A DNA stretch of 24,314 bases from DATDVL01 sp035290025 (GCA_035290025.1 DATDVL010000044.1:1-24314); one strand, 5' to 3'. Shown: positions 7,526-14,118, numbered from the stretch's first letter. Notes: generated by a model not told the origin, from the sequence alone. Numbers and translations: made by a program.

Positions 7526-8257
7526 ATGGTTAAAGAAGGTGGTAATGAACTGTTGAAAACAGGTATTCCTGGTTTTGATAAGGTATTGAAGGGTGGTTTG
7601 CGTGAGGGTTCTTTTGTTTTGATTTCTGGTGTTCCTGGTACAGGTAAGACATTTTTTGGTATGCAGTTTTTGTTGGAGGGTTTAAAATCAGGTGAAAAAG
7701 CATTGATGATTACTACGGAAGAGTCTCCAGCACAGGTGAAGCAGCATGCATTAACTCTAGGTTTAGATTTGGATGGTTTTGAAGCAAAAAAGCAGTTGTT
7801 TTTTGTGCAGCAGGAGATTTCTGATAAGAAGTTGATGTCTATTGCTGCTCCTTTGGAGTTGATTAGGCGTGAGAAAATTAAGCGTGTTGTTCTTGATTCG
7901 TTGACGTTGTTTAAGTATATGCATACGGCGGGTGCTATTGATTTTCGTAAGGAATTATTGAGTTTCTTGAATGTGATGCGTTCGGTGGGTGTTACATTGT
8001 TGGTGACTGCTGAGCGTGAGATGGCGAGTTTGGATATGTTGCAGTATAAGAGTTTTGATTTCTTGTTTGATGGTGTTGTGGTGTTGACGCGTATTCGTAA
8101 GGGTGCTTCTTTTGAGCGTTGTATTACGGTGCAGAAGATGCGTGGTCAGGATCATTCTATGAATGTTTTTCCTTTTGCTATTGGTAATGGTGGTATTATT
8201 ATTTATCCTGATCAGCCGCCGTTCTCGTTGATGGAACAAGATGAGCGTGTGAAATGA
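7526..8257 (+). CDS. KaiC-like RecA-family ATPase (COG0467), first copy
   Basis: Single-domain KaiC/Rad55-like ATPase, 243 residues. It has the family opening T-G-I-P-G-F-D (12-18), Walker A GVPGTGKT (35-42), the T-T-E-E-S segment with the paired acidic residues (E65, E66) that in KaiC activate water, and a Walker B strand ending V-V-L-D-S (D124). The C terminus holds the K-M-R-G strand typical of the family. Members are signalling or oligomerisation ATPases, and the archaellum protein FlaH belongs to the same fold; the exact role here is unknown. ATG 7526 is preferred over TTG 7523 because the TATA box is centred 26.5 bases upstream. The stop overlaps the next KaiC-like gene in ATGA. Confidence 0.92.
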   Translation: MVKEGGNELLKTGIPGFDKVLKGGLREGSFVLISGVPGTGKTFFGMQFLLEGLKSGEKALMITTEESPAQVKQHALTLGLDLDGFEAKKQLFFVQQEISDKKLMSIAAPLELIRREKIKRVVLDSLTLFKYMHTAGAIDFRKELLSFLNVMRSVGVTLLVTAEREMASLDMLQYKSFDFLFDGVVVLTRIRKGASFERCITVQKMRGQDHSMNVFPFAIGNGGIIIYPDQPPFSLMEQDERVK

Positions 8258-8958
8258 TGGGCGCTCCTGTGGTTCGTGTTTCTTCAGGTATTCCTGGTTT
8301 TGATGATCTAATTGATGGTGGTTTTAAGCAGGGGAGTATTAATTTGGTTGCGGGTGATCCCGGTACGGGTAAGACTATTTTTGGTATTCAGTTTTTGGTT
8401 GCTGGCATGTTGCAGGGTGAGGCTACGGTGTATATTACGTTTGAAGAGAAGCGTCAGAAATTGTATGAGGATATGTTATCGTTGGGTTGGGATTTGCTTG
8501 CTTTTGAGCGTAAGGGTTTGTTTTCTTTTTTGGAGTATAGTCCTGAGCAGGTCAAGAAGTTGTTGGTTGAGGGTGGTGGTACGATCGAAGCGTTGATTCA
8601 GAAGAATAAGTGTAAGCGTTTGGTTATTGATTCTATTTCTTCATTTACGTTATTATATCAGGATGAGTTGACTCAGAAGGAGGCTTCGTTGGCGTTGTTT
8701 GAGTTGATTCAGACGTGGGGTTGTACTGCTGTTTTGACGTCGCAGAATACACAGATTGATCAAGAAACAGTTTCTGCTGCTTTGGAGTTTGAGGTTGATT
8801 CTATTATTATTTTGTATCATTTGAAGGTTGCAGGTGTTCGTAAGCGTGCTATTGAGATTTTGAAGATGCGTGGTACGAAGCATCCTGATAAGACATTGTT
8901 GTTGCAGATTTCTCCTAGGGGTTTAGAAGTTGATCCTAAACAGATTGTTACGTTTTAG
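8254..8958 (+). CDS. KaiC-like RecA-family ATPase (COG0467), second copy
   Basis: Second single-domain KaiC-like ATPase, 234 residues, coupled to the first through an ATGA overlap. It has S-G-I-P-G-F-D (11-17), Walker A GDPGTGKT (34-41), T-F-E-E-K (E64, E65), Walker B L-V-I-D-S (D126), and K-M-R-G-T near the C terminus. It is about as long as its partner but clearly diverged, so the two probably form a heteromeric ring or layered assembly rather than being redundant; that is inference. A second possible ATG three bases downstream (8257) cannot be excluded. The stop shares TTAG with the convergent MgtE-type gene (8955-8958). No DNA-repair partner genes are near, so a RadB/Rad55 repair role is less likely than signalling. 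Confidence 0.92.
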   Translation: MMGAPVVRVSSGIPGFDDLIDGGFKQGSINLVAGDPGTGKTIFGIQFLVAGMLQGEATVYITFEEKRQKLYEDMLSLGWDLLAFERKGLFSFLEYSPEQVKKLLVEGGGTIEALIQKNKCKRLVIDSISSFTLLYQDELTQKEASLALFELIQTWGCTAVLTSQNTQIDQETVSAALEFEVDSIIILYHLKVAGVRKRAIEILKMRGTKHPDKTLLLQISPRGLEVDPKQIVTF

Positions 8959-9509
8959 ATGATGTGAAGGAGGAGCGCGAGCATGCTCATGCTTCCTAGG
9001 TCTGCGAGTGATGTGACAATAGGTATGAGTAGATCGTCAGGGTCGGTGTTGTGTTTATAGGCATAAAATCCGAAGGTGAGTGCTATAAAAAAGGTGAGTA
9101 TAAAGAGGGTTATGATGACGATAAAGGTGATGAGGAGTGTTTGTATGACAATAAATGAGGTGAGTTCATAACCGCGTATTCCTGCTAGGAATAGGCTGAG
9201 CATGCTGAGGTAGAAGCTGCTGATAATGCTTACGATGAGCATGTTTTTGAAGAGGTGGTGGATATAGAGTGTTTTCCAGTTTATTTTTTTGTTGTGGTAT
9301 TCGTAGAGGTGAGTGGTTATTTTTGATACGAGAACGATGCCTATTTCTCCTGCTGTTGCGTTGAGTGCGGGTAGCATGAGGAAGAGTGGCAAGAAATAAG
9401 TAAGGTGTGTTTCTACAGATTTTAGGTTGATGCCTCCTAGTGTTGCGAGGAGTGCTGCTGCTAGGAGCATGGGTAATGTTTCTTTGATTATTTTGTGGTA
9501 ATAGTTCAT
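8955..9509 (-). CDS. MgtE/SLC41-type divalent cation transporter, half subunit B
   Basis: 184-residue membrane protein with five predicted helices, corresponding to one MgtE membrane domain (PF01769) without the cytoplasmic N and CBS domains. The signature regions are recognisable: P-A-L-N-A-T-A-G-E near residue 48, and D-P-D-D-L-L-I-P-I-V-T-S-L-A-D at 156-170, where D170 matches the pore aspartate that binds Mg2+ in bacterial MgtE. It starts inside the ATGA overlap with the other half-gene, so equal, coupled synthesis is likely. The pair resembles the two-domain SLC41 architecture split into two genes. Mg2+ is the expected ion from the family, but other divalent cations are possible. The 3' end overlaps the second KaiC-like gene by 4 bases. 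Confidence 0.82.
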   Translation of the reverse strand: MNYYHKIIKETLPMLLAAALLATLGGINLKSVETHLTYFLPLFLMLPALNATAGEIGIVLVSKITTHLYEYHNKKINWKTLYIHHLFKNMLIVSIISSFYLSMLSLFLAGIRGYELTSFIVIQTLLITFIVIITLFILTFFIALTFGFYAYKHNTDPDDLLIPIVTSLADLGSMSMLALLLHII

Positions 9510-10072
9510 GTGAGTATACCTATGCTGATGACGAGCGATAGTATGCCTATGATATCCCCAAGGGTAGTTACGTAGGGCCCCATGATATCATCGGGGTTGT
9601 AGTGGTGATGGTAGAACCAGTAAGTTGCCATGATAGTCAGTGGTATTTCTATGATTAGACTAATAGCTAGTGCTATAACACTAATGAATATAATATTTAT
9701 GTCTAAATGATTAAAGAATAGCCAGTGTGCTCCTGCTGCTAATAGTCCTAAGACTAGGCTGGTAATGATGCCTAGGGTGAATGTTGCATAAATATTTTCT
9801 TTGATATAGGTTGTGTGTTCGTTGGTTGTGGAAATATGTTTAGTTTGCAGTCCTGTGCTTATTCTTCCGGCGAGTGTTCCTAGTAGGTTTCCGTGGGTTT
9901 CTAGATAGCCAGGTAAGAGTATGAGGAGGCTGGGGATGATATCAAATTTTTTTTGTGCGCTGAGGAGTATGATGCCTCCTATCATGCCTAGGGTTATAGC
10001 AACGATATGTGAGGTGAGTATTTCTATGATGTCTTTATTGATCCTCTTTTTTGTTTTTCCTAAAAATATCAC
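9506..10072 (-). CDS. MgtE/SLC41-type divalent cation transporter, half subunit A
   Basis: 188-residue partner of the downstream half-transporter, again one MgtE membrane domain with about five helices. It carries P-G-Y-L-E-T-H-G-N (54-62), the equivalent of the P-x-x-x-x-x-x-G-N helix break, and N-P-D-D-I-M-G-P-Y-V-T-T-L-G-D (159-173), with D173 as the likely cation ligand. Several His residues sit in the loops (H59, and three consecutive His near 154-156). The start is GTG at 10072; no Shine-Dalgarno is visible, but a TATA box (10093-10102) is centred ~26 bases upstream, so the mRNA is probably leaderless. No CBS domain is present, so the regulatory gating known for bacterial MgtE is absent or supplied by another protein. 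Confidence 0.82.
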   Translation of the reverse strand: MIFLGKTKKRINKDIIEILTSHIVAITLGMIGGIILLSAQKKFDIIPSLLILLPGYLETHGNLLGTLAGRISTGLQTKHISTTNEHTTYIKENIYATFTLGIITSLVLGLLAAGAHWLFFNHLDINIIFISVIALAISLIIEIPLTIMATYWFYHHHYNPDDIMGPYVTTLGDIIGILSLVISIGILT

Positions 10073-10092
10073 GTAGAAATGATGGTTATGCG

Positions 10093-10102
10093 TTATTTAA
10101 AG
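10093..10102 (-). promoter_or_regulatory. TATA box for the MgtE-type pair
   Basis: On the minus strand this reads CTTTAAATAA, centred 25-26 bases before the GTG start at 10072, in the gap after the 3-TM protein gene. It suggests that the transporter pair has its own leaderless promoter. Confidence 0.5.
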
Positions 10103-10105
10103 CTT

Positions 10106-10405
10106 TTACTTGTTGCGTAATGCCCCGATGAGGAGGCAGATGCCTGCTAATGGTCCAAGTGCTACGGTTGCGAGTGTTTGTAACATTTCCAGTAATAGTA
10201 CAGGTACAAGTAAGAGGTGGTAGTCTGCTCGTAGTGCTGTTGCAAAGGTAATTAATGTTATGATAAGGAGAATAATCATACCGAGGAGTAATGCTCGTAG
10301 TCCTTGTCGTGTTGCGGGTGCTTCTCGTGATAGGCTATTAAGGAGTAATATGATAATGCCTAGGAAAAGGAGTATGTTAATGCCATTAAATATGGTAAGT
10401 ATCAT
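10106..10405 (-). CDS. Small three-helix membrane protein, unknown
   Basis: 99 residues with three hydrophobic segments (about 6-24, 38-58 and 63-94, the last possibly a pair). Family not recognised. It starts at an ATGA overlap with the preceding coiled-coil gene and ends close to the promoter of the MgtE-type pair. The coupling suggests that it works with the membrane-anchored coiled-coil protein, for example as a membrane partner. Nothing in the sequence shows a catalytic site. Leu, Ile and Ala make up most of it, and the loop after the first helix is Arg-rich (SREAPATRQGLR), which by the positive-inside rule places that loop in the cytoplasm. Confidence 0.7.
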   Translation of the reverse strand: MILTIFNGINILLFLGIIILLLNSLSREAPATRQGLRALLLGMIILLIITLITFATALRADYHLLLVPVLLLEMLQTLATVALGPLAGICLLIGALRNK

Positions 10406-11637
10406 GCTTGTTTGCCTGCCCGTAGTGTTTTTTGGAGTATGGTTACTTTGTCTCGTTCTTTTTTGAGTTCCTGTGCTCGTAGGTCAAGTTCTTGTTGTAG
10501 TTGTTGTATAATATTGTCTTTTTCTGCGAGTTGTTCTTTGAGGTCGTCAAGTTTTTTCTCTTGTTTTTTGATGTCGTTTTCCCAGTTGCGTAGTTCTTTC
10601 ATTTCTCGTTTGTGTGCTTGTTGTTCTTCAAGGAGTTCTTCTTCAAATTGGAGTAGCTCTTTTGTTTTTTCTTTGATTTTTTCTTCTTTGGTGTCTAATC
10701 GTTCTTTTAAGTCGTAGACGTCTCCTCGTTCTTCTTCAAGTGTCTCTTTTTCTTGGATGAGTTGTTTGAGTCCTCGTCGTTCTGTTTGTAATTCTTCTTT
10801 TTCTTGTTCTAGTCTGATGGTTAGTTCTTGGATTGCTGCTTCTTTTTTATCGATGACATTTTGTTGTTTGCCGAATTGTTCTTGTGCTTTTTTGAGTGCT
10901 TGTTGGTCTTCTTTGAATTGTTCCTGTTCCTGGTTAATTGTAGTAATGAGTTGTCGGTAGTGTTGTTCTTTTGTTTGCAGTTTGTCTTTTGCTTTAGTGA
11001 TCGTTTCTTTTGCTTGGGTGAGTATTTTTTCTTCGAATGCTTTTTCTCTTGCTGTTTGTGTTTTTTGTTGTTTGCCGAATTGTTCTTGCTTTTTCTCTAG
11101 TTGTTTCCATGCACGGGTGATGTCTTCTTGTTGGTCTTCAAAGTCCATCATTTTTTGTTCTAGTTGTCGTTGTTGTCGTCTGATAGCTTGTCGTTCGTTG
11201 CTGAAGGTTCCTTTGGTTTTTTTGACCCTTTCTGCTTGTTGGTTAAGTTCTTTGTGTAATCGTTCGAGTTCTTTCTTTTGTTGAGTGAGTTGTGTTTGTC
11301 GTTTCTCTAGTTGTTTTTGTTCCTTACCGGGTGCTTGTGTTATCATGACAGGTATTTCTATAGTAGGTGTGCGTGGTTTTTTTCGTGGTAAGAGTTGTAG
11401 GTACGTGATAAGGGTGAATATAAGGATTATCGTGATAAGGATGGTGCTGATGATTGCTGCTAGTGTTGGTGGTATGCCATAAAAGATGCTAATAATATAT
11501 GCTAAAAAGAGTAAGAAGAATGCATTGAGTGCTTTTCTGGTGACAAAGATTGTTTTGCTGCTGTACCAAGCGATGGCTGCGAAGAAGAATATGAGTGCCG
11601 TGACGTATGGCTGGACTGTAATGAGTGAAGACAGCAT
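10402..11637 (-). CDS. Membrane-anchored long coiled-coil protein
   Basis: 411 residues: three N-terminal membrane helices (about 11-27, 37-56 and 58-83), a basic Pro-containing linker (about 85-100), then an almost uninterrupted Gln/Glu/Lys-rich coiled coil from ~107 to ~405. The plan recalls membrane-tethered filament or scaffold proteins, but no family can be assigned by eye. Two short repeats within it encode a Q-E-Q-F-G-K-Q-Q motif (26-base perfect DNA repeat, see repeats). The ATG at 11637 has GGGGGT about 7 bases upstream; a TATA-like CTTTAAATA lies ~50 bases upstream, giving a leader of ~20 bases. It heads a two-gene operon with the small membrane protein. If ~300 residues form one helix, the rod would be tens of nanometres long; a spacer, tether or cytoskeletal role is inference. 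Confidence 0.8.
   Translation of the reverse strand: MLSSLITVQPYVTALIFFFAAIAWYSSKTIFVTRKALNAFFLLFLAYIISIFYGIPPTLAAIISTILITIILIFTLITYLQLLPRKKPRTPTIEIPVMITQAPGKEQKQLEKRQTQLTQQKKELERLHKELNQQAERVKKTKGTFSNERQAIRRQQRQLEQKMMDFEDQQEDITRAWKQLEKKQEQFGKQQKTQTAREKAFEEKILTQAKETITKAKDKLQTKEQHYRQLITTINQEQEQFKEDQQALKKAQEQFGKQQNVIDKKEAAIQELTIRLEQEKEELQTERRGLKQLIQEKETLEEERGDVYDLKERLDTKEEKIKEKTKELLQFEEELLEEQQAHKREMKELRNWENDIKKQEKKLDDLKEQLAEKDNIIQQLQQELDLRAQELKKERDKVTILQKTLRAGKQA
10859..10884. repeat. 26-base direct repeat, copy 1 (in coiled-coil gene)
   Basis: Identical to 11063-11088 over 26 bases, with the core GTTTGCCGAATTGTTC. On the coding strand it encodes part of a Q-E-Q-F-G-K-Q-Q motif. Confidence 0.8.
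11063..11088. repeat. 26-base direct repeat, copy 2 (in coiled-coil gene)
   Basis: Second copy of the 26-base repeat, 204 bases (68 codons, in frame) from the first. Recombination between the copies would change rod length without a frameshift. Confidence 0.8.
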
Positions 11638-11682
11638 TAATTTACCCCCGATGTGTGATGCAAGGTAATCACTACTAAATAG

Positions 11683-11691
11683 TATTTAAAG
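11683..11691 (-). promoter_or_regulatory. TATA box for the coiled-coil operon
   Basis: The minus strand reads CTTTAAATA, about 50 bases before ATG 11637. Transcription would start near 11660, leaving room for the GGGGGT Shine-Dalgarno at 11644-11649. Confidence 0.45.
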
Positions 11692-11721
11692 GTTTCTATG
11701 AGTAGCTTCAAGGGTACGAAG

Positions 11722-11730
11722 TTTTAAATA
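11722..11730 (+). promoter_or_regulatory. TATA box for the 11766 gene
   Basis: TTTTAAATA lies ~40 bases before the GTG start at 11766, divergent from the coiled-coil operon promoter. A start of transcription near 11753 would leave AAGGTGA in the leader. Confidence 0.45.
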
Positions 11731-11765
11731 AGCAGGTACAAAAGTAGTAAAGAAGGTGACAAGAG

Positions 11766-12263
11766 GTGTTATTTAACAAAGATTTGCCCAAGCAGGCTTC
11801 AGTGATGGTACATACACAGGGTGATAATTTCTTAGAAGCATATCGTTTCTTGGAGCGCTCGCAATGTCCTACGCTGGTTGTGAGTTTGCATCGTCCTATT
11901 GTCAGTTTGCAGCGTTTGTTGCATCGTCAAGGTATTCCTACGCATAACGTGCTATTTATGGATACGGTGAGTAAGCGTGCCAATGCTGAATTATTGCCAC
12001 ATGCTGATTACTTGTTTGCTCCTGATCTTACAGAATTAAGTAAACGTATCGTGCAGCGCTTGGCTGATCATCATGGTGAGAAAATTGTGCTTATTGATGC
12101 TATTTCTTCATTACGGCACTGGTATACACAGCCAGTTATCAATAATTTTGTTGTTGCTTTACAGTCTTGTTTGCGTGATATGAACAGCAACTTAATAGTT
12201 TTGAACGATACAACAATGCCTGCGTTGCCCAATGCTCGTTTTGATCAAATTGTAGAATTGTAA
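11766..12263 (+). CDS. RecA/KaiC-fold protein lacking a Walker A motif, second copy
   Basis: 165 residues, related to the protein at 6892-7461. Strands A-S-V-M-V-H-T, T-L-V-V-S-L-H-R-P (36-44), V-L-F-M-D-T-V-S and I-V-L-I-D-A-I-S (D111) follow a KaiC-like RecA core, but the P-loop position reads TQGDNFLEAY, with no lysine of the G-K-T type. Both paralogues keep N-(Y/F)-x-E-A at the degenerate loop, which suggests a conserved non-ATP-binding function. The start is GTG at 11766: AAGGTGA lies 6-7 bases upstream, and no ATG fits better. It stands alone, divergent from the coiled-coil operon and convergent with uS2. It could pair with KaiC-like ATPases as an inactive ring subunit; that is inference. 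Confidence 0.75.
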   Translation: MLFNKDLPKQASVMVHTQGDNFLEAYRFLERSQCPTLVVSLHRPIVSLQRLLHRQGIPTHNVLFMDTVSKRANAELLPHADYLFAPDLTELSKRIVQRLADHHGEKIVLIDAISSLRHWYTQPVINNFVVALQSCLRDMNSNLIVLNDTTMPALPNARFDQIVEL

Positions 12264-12290
12264 TAAATAGAAAAAGTTTATTCTTCTACA
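12251..12290. terminator. Inverted repeat spanning two convergent gene ends
   Basis: TGTAGAA (12251-12257) pairs with TTCTACA (12284-12290), and AATAAA (12262-12267) with TTTATT (12277-12282), around a 9-base loop. It lies across the stop codons of the 11766 gene and of uS2, and could form a hairpin on both transcripts, so it may act as a bidirectional terminator or 3'-end protector. The internal loop is asymmetric (4 and 1 bases). Confidence 0.5.
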
Positions 12291-12907
12291 AAGTCACTTA
12301 TTTTGTAGGGGAATTGTTCATCACTGGTGATGGTTCCTCGTAGTTTCAAGTATTCTCGTGCTAAAATGTAGAATATGAGTCCTAAGCTTTTCTTTCCTTT
12401 ATTGTTGCAGGGAAGGACGTAGTCAACGTAATTACTTTCATTATTTGTATCACAGAGTGCCATGACGGGTACGCCTACACTTACAGCATCACGTACAGCA
12501 TTTTTTTCCGGCAAAGGATCAGTTACAAATAAGAGTTTTATTTCCATGAACTCATCTAAGTTGCAGTTAGTAAGGATGCCGGGTGGGTAGCGTCCGACGA
12601 ACACTTTGATGCCAGTTGCTTTGCTGAAGAGTTGTACTGCTTTCCAGCTGTTTTCTCTTCTTCCGGTGACGAGGATGCCTCCAGGTTCGTATTGTGCTAA
12701 GAATTTTGCTGCTATGCGTAATCGTTCGTCTATTTTTTGTACGTTAAGGACTGATAGACCATCAGGTCGTATTTTGTAGATGAATGGTTCCATGTAAGTG
12801 GTTCTGAATTTTGTTCCTATATGGATGCCTGCTTTTAAGTATTCTTCAAGGGGTACAACGTATTGGCTTTGCGGTTCTGGTGCTTGTACCGTTTCTTGTT
12901 CTGTCAT
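12278..12907 (-). CDS. rps2: Small ribosomal subunit protein uS2
   Basis: Archaeal/eukaryotic-type S2 (SA family), a protein of the small ribosomal subunit. Recognisable segments are Y-L-K-A-G-I-H-I-G-T, the N-V-Q-K-I-D-E-R-L core, V-T-G-R-R-E-N-S, G-R-Y-P-P-G-I-L-T-N, a V-T-D-P-L-P-E-K segment, and A-L-C-D-T-N near the C-terminal domain. At 209 residues it is near the short end for archaea, without a C-terminal extension. The ATG at 12907 has no Shine-Dalgarno but is exactly 26.5 bases from the centre of a palindromic TATA box, so a leaderless mRNA is expected. In many archaea rps2 sits with rpl13, rps9, rpoN and rpoK; here it is a single-gene unit. Confidence 0.97.
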   Translation of the reverse strand: MTEQETVQAPEPQSQYVVPLEEYLKAGIHIGTKFRTTYMEPFIYKIRPDGLSVLNVQKIDERLRIAAKFLAQYEPGGILVTGRRENSWKAVQLFSKATGIKVFVGRYPPGILTNCNLDEFMEIKLLFVTDPLPEKNAVRDAVSVGVPVMALCDTNNESNYVDYVLPCNNKGKKSLGLIFYILAREYLKLRGTITSDEQFPYKISDFVEE

Positions 12908-12929
12908 AAGTCATTGGTTCTAAATTCGG

Positions 12930-12937
12930 TTTATAAA
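12930..12937. promoter_or_regulatory. Palindromic TATA box shared by uS2 and a divergent orphan
   Basis: TTTATAAA is palindromic. Its centre (12933.5) is 26.5 bases from the A of ATG 12907 (uS2, minus strand) and 26.5 bases from the A of ATG 12960 (+ strand). The symmetry predicts a single TBP site firing both ways with leaderless transcripts. Confidence 0.65.
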
Positions 12938-12959
12938 GCTTACGTCCATAAAATTTAAA

Positions 12960-13361
12960 ATGAGGAGAAATAAAGGGAGTCATATGATAATGGGGGAAGT
13001 TCGTTTATTTGTGTATCAACGAAGAATTCATGAAGATAATCCTCTGTTAGATTGTATTGATGATCCTGAAATGAGGTGTTCTTTAGTAGGTACGCATGTG
13101 GAAGCTGAAGCTCGTTATAAGACTCCTGACGGCACTTTTGCTCGGGTTGTTAGGGATGACCGTAATGGTCTTGTGGGTATTGTTGAGCAAGTGCGTCGAT
13201 TATTTCCAAACACAGCTATTTGTATAGTCGCTGGTGATAATAAACATCAGTTAAGTATTGGTAAGGCTAATTTGTTGGGTGAGATTGTACCTCTTGAACA
13301 GCAACAGTACTATCATACACTAGTACTAGTACATAGAACATCTTCGGTAAATAATAATTAA
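12960..13361 (+). CDS. Orphan protein sharing the uS2 promoter
   Basis: 133 residues from ATG 12960, or 125 from ATG 12984, which has GGGAG four bases upstream. The TATA box position places the transcription start at or near 12960, so the second start would give a normal leader and the first a leaderless mRNA; I cannot decide between them. The protein is small, soluble and mixed alpha/beta, with two cysteines in the first third (L-L-D-C-I-D-D-P-E-M-R-C) and another in T-A-I-C-I-V-A-G-D. No known motif is recognised. It is convergent with the mechanosensitive-channel-like gene. Its head-to-head arrangement with uS2 suggests co-expression with ribosome synthesis, which is an inference. Confidence 0.65.
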   Translation: MRRNKGSHMIMGEVRLFVYQRRIHEDNPLLDCIDDPEMRCSLVGTHVEAEARYKTPDGTFARVVRDDRNGLVGIVEQVRRLFPNTAICIVAGDNKHQLSIGKANLLGEIVPLEQQQYYHTLVLVHRTSSVNNN

Positions 13362-13374
13362 AAAAAGAAAAAAA
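13360..13374 (-). terminator. T-rich terminator after the channel-like gene
   Basis: The minus strand reads T7-C-T7, starting 8 bases after the stop codon of the channel-like gene. Oligo-T tracts are the usual intrinsic terminators in archaea. It overlaps the last bases of the convergent orphan gene. Confidence 0.55.
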
Positions 13375-13381
13375 GAAGCAC

Positions 13382-14059
13382 TTACAAGTGCTTTCTTACA
13401 CCACGGACGAATTCTTCTCCTTCTTTACGTAGTCCAAGTCCGAGTCCTATGCCTAATGCTAGGGCTATTCCTAATGCTAATGCTCCTACAATTAAGAGGA
13501 ACGTTTGCTCTAAGAAACCGACTTCAACGCCTATCTGTCGCAAGGAAAGGATAGCCAAGATGATACCTAAAATCCAGCTGAGGATTTTATTAGCGCTTCG
13601 TACTCCTTTCAAACTGGTATGCTCGTTAATGGTTGCATACAAGTAGTGTATTCCGGCGAGTCCTAGCAAGAAGATGATTACTCCTGCCATCAATGAGGGT
13701 AGCCATAATGCGAAACGCATAAGCATGTCGCTGAGTGCTCCTAGTGATGGTGAAATTATCTGTACTGCTGGTGCCAAGAACAAGACGAAGATGTACCATT
13801 TGACGACTTCTCCGATAATGTTAGGTATGTGCACGTGACCCACGGCTTTGGTGAGTTTTGCTTTTCTTATGTATTCATCAAACTTTAATTTTTCCAATAA
13901 TACTTTGACTGCGTGTCCGAGTATTACTCCAACAAATGCTCCAACGATTAATACTACGATGGCTGCAATTAAGCTGGGTACGATCTCTACTATTTTGACC
14001 CAGATTTGGCGTAGGGGATCTACGATTGCACTGGTTGTATCCATGACGATATTTGCCAT
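13382..14059 (-). CDS. Multi-helix membrane protein, mechanosensitive-channel-like (TM_helix repeat type)
   Basis: 225 residues with about five membrane helices. The pattern I-V-P-S-L-I-A-A-I-V-V-L-I-V-G near residue 25, followed by G-x-x-x-G and a second P-S-L-x-A-G-V-I-I-F-L-L-G unit near 125, matches the conserved TM-helix repeat (PF05552) found alone or in front of MscS channels. No MscS beta domain follows, so it is a stand-alone membrane repeat protein. The C terminus is Gly/Leu-rich and ends in a basic tail. The start is ATG 14059 rather than GTG 14071, because the GTG lies inside a strong Shine-Dalgarno (GGAGGTG, 14069-14075) 9 bases before the ATG. A TATA box at 14119-14125 predicts a ~36-base leader. 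Confidence 0.8.
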   Translation of the reverse strand: MANIVMDTTSAIVDPLRQIWVKIVEIVPSLIAAIVVLIVGAFVGVILGHAVKVLLEKLKFDEYIRKAKLTKAVGHVHIPNIIGEVVKWYIFVLFLAPAVQIISPSLGALSDMLMRFALWLPSLMAGVIIFLLGLAGIHYLYATINEHTSLKGVRSANKILSWILGIILAILSLRQIGVEVGFLEQTFLLIVGALALGIALALGIGLGLGLRKEGEEFVRGVRKHL

Positions 14060-14118
14060 TTGACTAAACACCTCCTTTTTCCCTTTAGAATTGGGATAGT
14101 TTTTGGTCGGAAAGAACG

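Noticed and set aside
7526..8958. KaiC-like pair as a circadian KaiC or as RadB/Rad55 repair proteins
   Set aside because: Both are single-domain and no KaiA/KaiB or repair gene is near. The general KaiC-like (COG0467) call is all that the sequence supports.
10412..11284. Several + strand Ser/Cys/Phe-rich frames over the coiled-coil gene
   Set aside because: They are antisense readings of Glu/Lys/Gln codons; the minus-strand protein has clear membrane helices, coiled coil and operon overlaps.
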